Shown here: piece after piece, positions 57,801 to 64,000 of the stretch
Layout: every line of letters starts with the position of its first letter
Position numbering within the stretch: position 1 is the stretch's first letter
Source of the DNA: Takakia lepidozioides
Taxonomy: Eukaryota; Streptophyta; Takakiopsida; Takakiales; Takakiaceae
DNA: 64,000 bases
Assembly: GCA_030704615.1 (NCBI GenBank)
Contig: CM060732.1
Coordinates: 80,313,171 to 80,377,170, forward strand
Direction of reading: 5' to 3'
Notes under the pieces: generated by a model
Seen by the model: the letters and a program-made list of their open reading frames with translations, nothing else
Databases searched by the model: none
What the model was told of the DNA's origin: nothing
Position numbers and translations under genes: made by a program

Positions 57801-58173
57801 GAGCCCCCGCAGCTGGAACCAAGAGCTCTTCTTCCAGTTCGGCACCTGTCCTGCTTGCTGCTGCCCGCAGATCCAGAATTTTTGCCTCCAACAGGTGACT
57901 CAGTTTATCCTCAAATTGCTTTTCCGCTAGGGCCATCGCAAATTCCGGTACAAGCATTTTGGGCATCCCGTCTCCTAGACCTATGATTGACACACCTTGG
58001 GAGCTAAGGTCTCCATATTTTTGCTCTAGTTCTGGTACCCAGGCATCGAAAATCACTAAGCTGATGGTCACCCCCAGCGCAGACAGCTGCTTGGCGGTTT
58101 CAATGAAGGGAATGGTGTGCCCAGCGAAAGGACTGGGCACCATCACGACATGGGGAGAAGATGACGAAGCCAT
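54821..58173 (-). CDS. family-1 UDP-glycosyltransferase, copy A
   Basis: Five exons with GT..AG borders and matching phases: 58173-57682, 57079-56813, 56187-55884, 55695-55506 and 55070-54821, giving 500 residues. The N terminus [20 protein letters not shown] holds the acceptor-site His19 (AGHTIPF). [11 protein letters not shown] is near the usual catalytic Asp region. [19 protein letters not shown] is the start of the C-terminal domain. The PSPG box is exactly 44 residues, from W370 ([15 protein letters not shown]) through [14 protein letters not shown] to Q413. A final Gln is typical of UDP-glucose users. Such cytosolic enzymes glycosylate small molecules (flavonoids, hormones, phenolics); the acceptor cannot be read from sequence. 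The start at 58173 is chosen because the 30 codons upstream in frame are outside family homology. The reading frame is complete. Confidence 0.9.
56342..56497 (-). pseudogene. relic copy of glycosyltransferase exon 3 inside intron 2 of copy A
   Basis: The stretch aligns with the 5' half of exon 3 (56187-55884): it shares AACTGAAGAGGGGGC, the GAAATGAGACTC segment and AAGATACGTTCTGTCTGC, with indels that break the frame. It shows that a third exon set once existed here or that exon 3 was partially duplicated. Confidence 0.75.
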
Positions 58174-59824
58174 CGACCCACACAATAAACTCCAGTGTAC
58201 TTCTCTGCACTGTAGAACTGCGGAAAGCTCTAATTGCTCACGGCACGAGAAAGTATGACACAAGAAAGAGATGTTGGGCTTCCGACAACCAGCTAAAAAG
58301 ACTACTGATTACTCGGGGATGTGAAAAGATTCAACGCCTCGTGCACATACTTCTGTCAAGCATTTAGGACGCTTGTGGTGCAACACCTCTCTGAGGGATT
58401 GGGTATCTCGGAATAGACGCCAAGTATCTCCCGAGTCCCCCGGATCTCATAGTAGCTAAAGAAGAAATATTGCACAGTTTCCTCCAGTCAACTCTAGCGC
58501 AAGCGGGCCCCAACTTCCAAGTGGGGACCATGTGGGGCCCTGGATTCCACTAATGCCCATATTCTCTTCTGTCAGACTCTGGATGTAAGAGCGGCCTGTA
58601 AAAGCAGGAAGCAGTTGAAGGATTTAAGAGCATGAACTATCTTTGGCGACTTGAGCCTTGTCCCATCTTAACAGTAATATGCTGGAGCTGATGCTTAAAG
58701 AGAGCTTAGACTCTGGGCAGTGTGTTTTGAGGTGCTAATAGGGTGTGTACTTGGATGTTCGCAGTGTCTGGGATGAAACTGTTTTGATGCTCTGCAGATG
58801 GTATGATTGGATCGGGCACTGACTAACTCTACGTGTGATTCCCCCTTATCTGCTTAGCACGATTCTACGAGCTATTTCCCCTTTGAAAGTCCATTCCCGG
58901 AGAGGAAAGAGGAATGTCCCGGGGTCGGAAGTGGAGCTTAACACAACCAAGAACTGAATTACAGCGCAGGCATAGGCCCAGAAGATCATCCCCAGCTCCC
59001 TCATGGCAATCTCCTCGCAGTTTCCTGACTTGGAGGTTTGGAGATCACCATATGTACATCCGGCCCGACTTCGCCTTTACAACAACGTAAGCATTAAAAC
59101 TCTGAAGAATTGCAGGTGCTAGTGTTGAGGTCACTTCCGTATAGAAAGCATCAATCCACGCATTACTTCAGTTGCTTTTTCAGCCGCTGGTGAGAGCCGT
59201 TGAGCACCAAGCGAAGAAACTTCGTGGGACAAGGAATCAGTGATTCTTCCTATGCCTGCCAAATCGCCTACTGGAGCTACTAGCACATTTTTCAGCTAAT
59301 TTACATGCTTTTGTCGAAATTGAACAGCTTCGCTTCGGAAGCAATCTGTTGAGTAGGTATATAGCCCACAGATGGGAAGAATAAGTAGTCTTAAGGGAAA
59401 GTGCAAATAGTATTCTGGCCCCCAACCATGCAACTGTACACCGTGTGAAGTTAGTAAGAGCAAAACAAAGCTATTTCTTGGAAACACAACAACTAACTGT
59501 TAATGTAGATCTGACAAATACCCGGGCAAACAGACTAGCAGACAATTCAATGCCAGCTGCCTCGGGTCAGCAAATGTTAATGGTTAAAATGCTTACTGGG
59601 CATGGCCACAATCTAATGGAACAATGAAGACCTGAACTTACAGTCATCATCATCCTGGCTTGCAACCAGCTCTGGGCATCACATGTCCTCTCATTGAACA
59701 GGATGTTCTGGATGTCTTATTGGACTGGATTGGATATAGTATATCATTGTTCAGCAATTTGAAGCAACTTTGGCTTGCAATAAATTTGGTAGCAATGGCA
59801 TCACATGTCCTCTCATTGCACTGC
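58174..59824. other. intergenic between the glycosyltransferase genes
   Basis: This contains the promoter of copy A (minus strand) and the 3' flank of copy B. ACATGTCCTCTCATTG occurs at 59680 and again at 59803, a small duplication. No gene is seen. Confidence 0.4.
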
Positions 59825-62800
59825 TTATAAGGTTCCCGCCTTTAGCTGGTGGACATATTCCTCCAAATTCTGCTTTGAGGATCCCCCCTCTGCTGCAGCC
59901 TTTCGTGCGAGGAGACTCATCTCCTCCACTTTTGATTTCACAGCCTGCCCTTGCTCCTCTTGCATCAGAAGCCTCACCCCCCTCTCTACTTCTTCCTTCT
60001 TCACCAAGCCGTCCGGTCCTTTATGCATCTCTATAGCCAACTTTACAGAATCCACAAGAAATCTGCAACAAAAGCACCGTGAATCTCTTTCCAAAAACAC
60101 CTACTTCAGTGATTGGTACATCAATGCTCCTGATCTCATTATGGAACCAAAGGACCTAACTGGGACTCCTCGAGGCTTACATTTCCTCCATCGAGCTCAC
60201 TATGACTGGAGTCAAACTGGAGTCAAAGAGAACAGAGAAAAATATACTTTCAGGGGACAGCTACCATCCGTGAAGTAGATGGTGTTCATATATTGTGGAA
60301 AATCCACCAGCCGAAGTAGTTGTTCTCTGCTCTCCACTATCTGTGTACTTCCAATGACTACTAGACTGAATTTTGGTGAGAAGCCCCCCCAAGAGTGAGG
60401 AAAAACTGACCTGCATATCAACTTCTGCTCTGCCTTCATCGGCCAAGCGAGCATAGGGATGCCTGTGATGATACTCTCTAAAGTGGAATTCCATCCACAG
60501 TGAGTGAGGAAGCCACCAGTAGCTTGGTGAGTTAAAATTTGCATCTGGGGCGCCCACCCAGAAAAACACAATCCATGCTCCTTTGTGCGTTCCTCAAAAC
60601 CTGTATAACTCAAAATATATCCCGAGTTTGGACAACTTTCTGATCCCCTGCTTTTTATTCTTCACCTCAATCACGACTACCTTTCACAACCCTTTCCTAG
60701 AGTTGAAAACACCTCTGCATACAAAGCTCCTACCAGCCATATCTTCATCCTGCAACCCCTGGAGATTATTTCTTTACGAGTACGAGCACGAAAGGTAAGT
60801 ACAAGTACATGGTTGAGGCTGTACAGCACAAAATGGGCTGATGGCTATGATGGCATCTGATATAACAAGAAATTGGAATACAGCGGGTCATGCGAAGAAC
60901 CAAAGGACATCAAGTCACTGTACGTTGTACCGCAAATGTGGAGGCAATGTCAGGGTATATTGGTCTTGGATAGCATCCAAGCACCGATCAAATGCTGTAA
61001 TGTGTGACATGTATGGTGCCTAGAAACATTTCCATTCATTCACAGGGTTGACCATGCTCCCCATTGACGTTTTGTCCAAATAAACTGTCATCGTGCTAAA
61101 GATATTAAGGACAAGAAAACAAGTTCAACAAATGTATATGCCTATTGAACATAGTTGTGGCAAATATTGCGATTTCGGGCCACACCTGACGACTAAGAAT
61201 GGGTGATGTTTTCCTGGCAGCTAACCTTGATTTTATTTGGAACAAAGAACTTTGACTCACCTGTGGATTTTTATATGCCACAGTCGATGTACCAGAATGA
61301 GAATGGGAAGATACAGTTGTCTCTGGACTGGGGCAACATTCGGTATGACAAAACCAGTAGTAAGCTGTATGTGGCTTATTCAACTAAACTCATAGGTTCT
61401 ACATGGTTTTCAGATGGGTCAACACTGGACAACGGATTCTATAGCAATGCCTTGTTCAATGCATGTTGGAATGAACAATAACATGTTCAATCAACCTTTC
61501 TGAGATGCCATATCTTTTACCTGAAGGGAGGAAATGGCAGATCGATGGAGCCTCTAAACCTGACGTATGAGGATCATCTGGGGGTCGAAGTATCCATAAG
61601 AAGGGTTGCTTGCTGGCTTCTAGTCCACACGCCAGCTCGATGATTTGTTCTGCTGAGATGGTGGCAAAACTTCCAAATGAAATGAAGAGAACTGAAGAGG
61701 GGGCCTGTGTATTGAGCCATTGTAGACACAGATGTCTTTGCCCTGTGCCTCCCTGCAAGATGTTCTGTGCTGTCTTGCCACTGCTGAAATGAGACTCTGG
61801 GAACAATGGTCCAATGGCCAAGATACGTTCTGTCTGCGATGAAGAAAGATATATTGTCAGTATACTGGAAGGGGCTAACTATAGTGAAAGCTTGGTTCTC
61901 AATCCACATATGAAGTGTTGAATTTTGAAATTTTACAAGCCACAATGGGACACCTACATGCATGTGTGTTCTGACGGGCAGTTGTTCATATGCAGGGCAC
62001 ACTAGATACATCTTCTACTTTATATGCAAGTAAGCACAGAATTCCATCCACTGTCCTCAATGAGGGTCCTAAACTGATATTCATCTGCATCGTGCACCAG
62101 AAACTCGCACTAGGCACAATGACATACAAATAGGACTGAGTCTTAGACTCATAAAGACGTTGTTGAAGTGTTAAGTAGAAGCAAGAGCTGACCTTCACAC
62201 CCTCTGTCCCGATGACTTGGGTCTGTAGCGCATCCAGGACTGTCCCTTCCAGATCATGAAAAGTGTTGACTAGAATTAAAGAGGCCTTTGGATAACGGAT
62301 ATGATTGCGCATGGTAAAGTTCCTGAAATGAACTGGATTTGCCAGTGAGTCCTGGAGGTCTGATGGGTGGAGGGATGGGACTCCAGGGACAAATGTGATT
62401 AGCTCTGACTGGTTTTCTGGGGTCAAAGGCACACGACCCTCCTTTATGAGTCTCTTCAACTGCCATCAGAAGAGGACAAAACTCCTTTTTGTCAGTCACC
62501 CCTATTTTTATATGAGCTTCTTGTACTCCCAGCATCCCCCTTTCCTTCTGAGCTCCTTGTACTCACAGGAACCACACCCTCATGGCATCATGCAGAATTC
62601 AAGTATACTACTACATTGCTGGGCACAAGGGTGCCGCAAGAGATTGAGAGTTTGGGAATCGAAAGCCCACTAAATTACAGATTGGGCAGGTCAAGGGACA
62701 GGAAAAGTCATATAAAGATGTATACAATTGTGCTACATGTTGCGTACAGTACATGCATTTTGCTCTGGTTGGCTTCATTGAAATGCAGGATACAGTCAGA

Positions 62801-63548
62801 ATGGTAGATTGACACTTCAATCTGTAGAATAGCAGTTTCTGACAGCCCCTTGGATGGACACAGTTCTTTACAAGCTACCTAAGCATTTTGTGAATACTTG
62901 AGCAAACAACACCTACGGCTTTCGACGCTTACTTCCACACCAAATCCCACTAGCTGTGTATCGTTGGCAGGTTGTTGTCAGTTCCCCAACGGAGAATCCT
63001 GTTTGGAACCTCATCATCATCAACATATTGTCTTCGGATTATACCTGCAAGACGACAGAGAGTGCTATCGCTGGGGAGACGTACAACATGTGCGTCGGAA
63101 TGTTGAGCTTGCATCCAACATCCTGAGTCCAAGCTACAAACATGTCGGCGAGGATGCAACAAGGAGCCCCCGCAGCTGGAACCGACCTGAGATCTTCTTG
63201 CGGCCCGGCCCCTGTCCTGCTTGCTGCTGCCCTCAGAGCCAGAATTTTTGACTCCAACAGGCCAGTCATTTTCTCCACATATTGATCTTCTCTTAAGAAC
63301 ATCGCTAGTTCCATTGTACCCATTCTGGGCGTCCCGTCTCCTATGCCTATAAATCGCAGAGCCAAGCCTTGAGAGCTAATAAGATCTCCATATTTTTCCT
63401 CGAGTTCTGCAACATGGAAATCCAAGCTCACGAAGCTGATGGTCACCCCCAGCGCAGAAAGCTGCTTCGCTGCTTCAACGAAGGGAATCGTGTGTCCAGC
63501 CATAGGGGTGGGCACCATCACCACATGTGGAGAAGATGGCGAAGCCAT
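59825..63548 (-). CDS. family-1 UDP-glycosyltransferase, copy B
   Basis: The same five-exon structure as copy A: 63548-63045, 62459-62193, 61833-61521, 60600-60411 and 60062-59825, giving 503 residues with no stops. It begins [20 protein letters not shown], with the acceptor-site His in AGHTIPF, and has [20 protein letters not shown]. The 44-residue PSPG box runs from W377 ([15 protein letters not shown]) to Q420 with [11 protein letters not shown] inside. Exons 2-5 are close to copy A. Exon 1 has diverged most ([20 protein letters not shown] against [19 protein letters not shown]), which is the acceptor-binding half, so the two enzymes may differ in acceptor. Intron 3 is about 920 bases here against about 190 in copy A and holds unrelated sequence. 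Confidence 0.9.
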
Positions 63549-64000
63549 TGATCGAACAAGAAACCAACCAATTACATCACTACTGTAAGTCGCACCCACA
63601 CGCTGAGTCCCTTATGGCAGTCTCCTTGCAGTTTATTCACTTTGAAGATTTCGAACTCACAATAGCAATTGCTAGGTACAGGTGGCCCCTGAACTTCGCC
63701 TCCAAACCAAGATTCTCAGTTCGGCCGACAGTAATGGCATCGACCGTCCGTCCTTCCTCTGGACATCTGGGCCCACAGTCAAATGGCGTCTGCGGCCGCA
63801 CGCTGCTGACCTTCGTAGTTCGTGACTCACGCATCTGCAACTCTTCATACCTCAGTATCGGAGTCACCTTTTCTATTCTAGATTAACGACTGGTCAAAAG
63901 CTCGACCATTGCGATTTTGTTACAATGCACCCTTGCAAGATGTATCTATCATCGAAGACAGATGGGTTTAATTATTTCTGGAGCAAATTAGTCCAGAGCG
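63549..64000. other. upstream flank of copy B, no recognisable gene
   Basis: This is the presumed promoter of copy B on the minus strand. No motif was assigned and the window ends here. Confidence 0.3.

Overview
This looks like nuclear DNA of a land plant. The evidence is spliceosomal introns, a PLS-class pentatricopeptide-repeat (PPR) protein with a DYW domain, a chalcone-synthase-type gene with the family's conserved intron in a Cys codon, plant family-1 glycosyltransferases, and plant transposon families (Ty1-copia, CACTA, MULE with Ulp1, hAT). Long intergenic spaces, multi-exon genes and a PPR of highly repetitive PLS triplets suggest a seed-free plant (lycophyte or fern). That placement is inference. 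No rRNA, tRNA or CRISPR was recognised.

Layout. 0-5.2 kb is a graveyard of transposon pieces: a Gag-like relic, a DUF7869-type transposon gene on the minus strand, a LINE 3' end and a fold-back element. 5.47-17.08 kb is one chalcone-synthase-like gene broken by nested transposons. Its promoter and exon 1 (5711-5909) are separated from a truncated, frameshifted exon 2 (about 16231-17080) by a Ty1-copia element on the minus strand. That element is itself split by about 7 kb of other transposon DNA: an uncharacterised transposase-like gene (8.75-12.1 kb), GC-rich motif clusters, and the C-terminal part of a CACTA transposase (13.9-15.6 kb).

18.6-35 kb is gene space. It holds a MOT1-type molybdate transporter (+), a PPR-DYW gene (-) with homogenised 303-bp modules, and two tandem six-exon fatty acid 2-hydroxylase genes (-) made by duplication of about 2.8 kb. 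35-39 kb holds a fold-back element with a clean hAT element inside it (exact 13-bp terminal repeats, exact 8-bp target duplication).

39.65-54.17 kb is the most striking object: a roughly 14.5-kb Mutator-like element. Each terminus has about 220 bp of unique inverted repeat followed by 1.4-1.6 kb of minisatellite built from a GGGTTACA/GGGTGACAC motif. Inside, it carries a large multi-exon gene ending in a Ulp1-type cysteine protease (+) and a decayed MURA-like transposase with a SWIM zinc finger (-), converging tail to tail. The terminal motif also fills the introns and is translated inside the protease gene as Gly-Asp-Thr repeats. The premature stop codons of both genes can each be explained by a single C-to-T change.

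54.8-63.6 kb holds two tandem five-exon UDP-glycosyltransferase genes (-), both with complete reading frames and perfect-length 44-residue PSPG boxes, plus a relic exon. The apparently intact host genes are the two hydroxylases (sphingolipid fatty acid 2-hydroxylation) and the two glycosyltransferases. The transporter and the PPR gene each show one reading-frame problem, and the chalcone-synthase-like gene is dead. They do not form one pathway. The window is mainly a record of tandem duplication and nested transposition.
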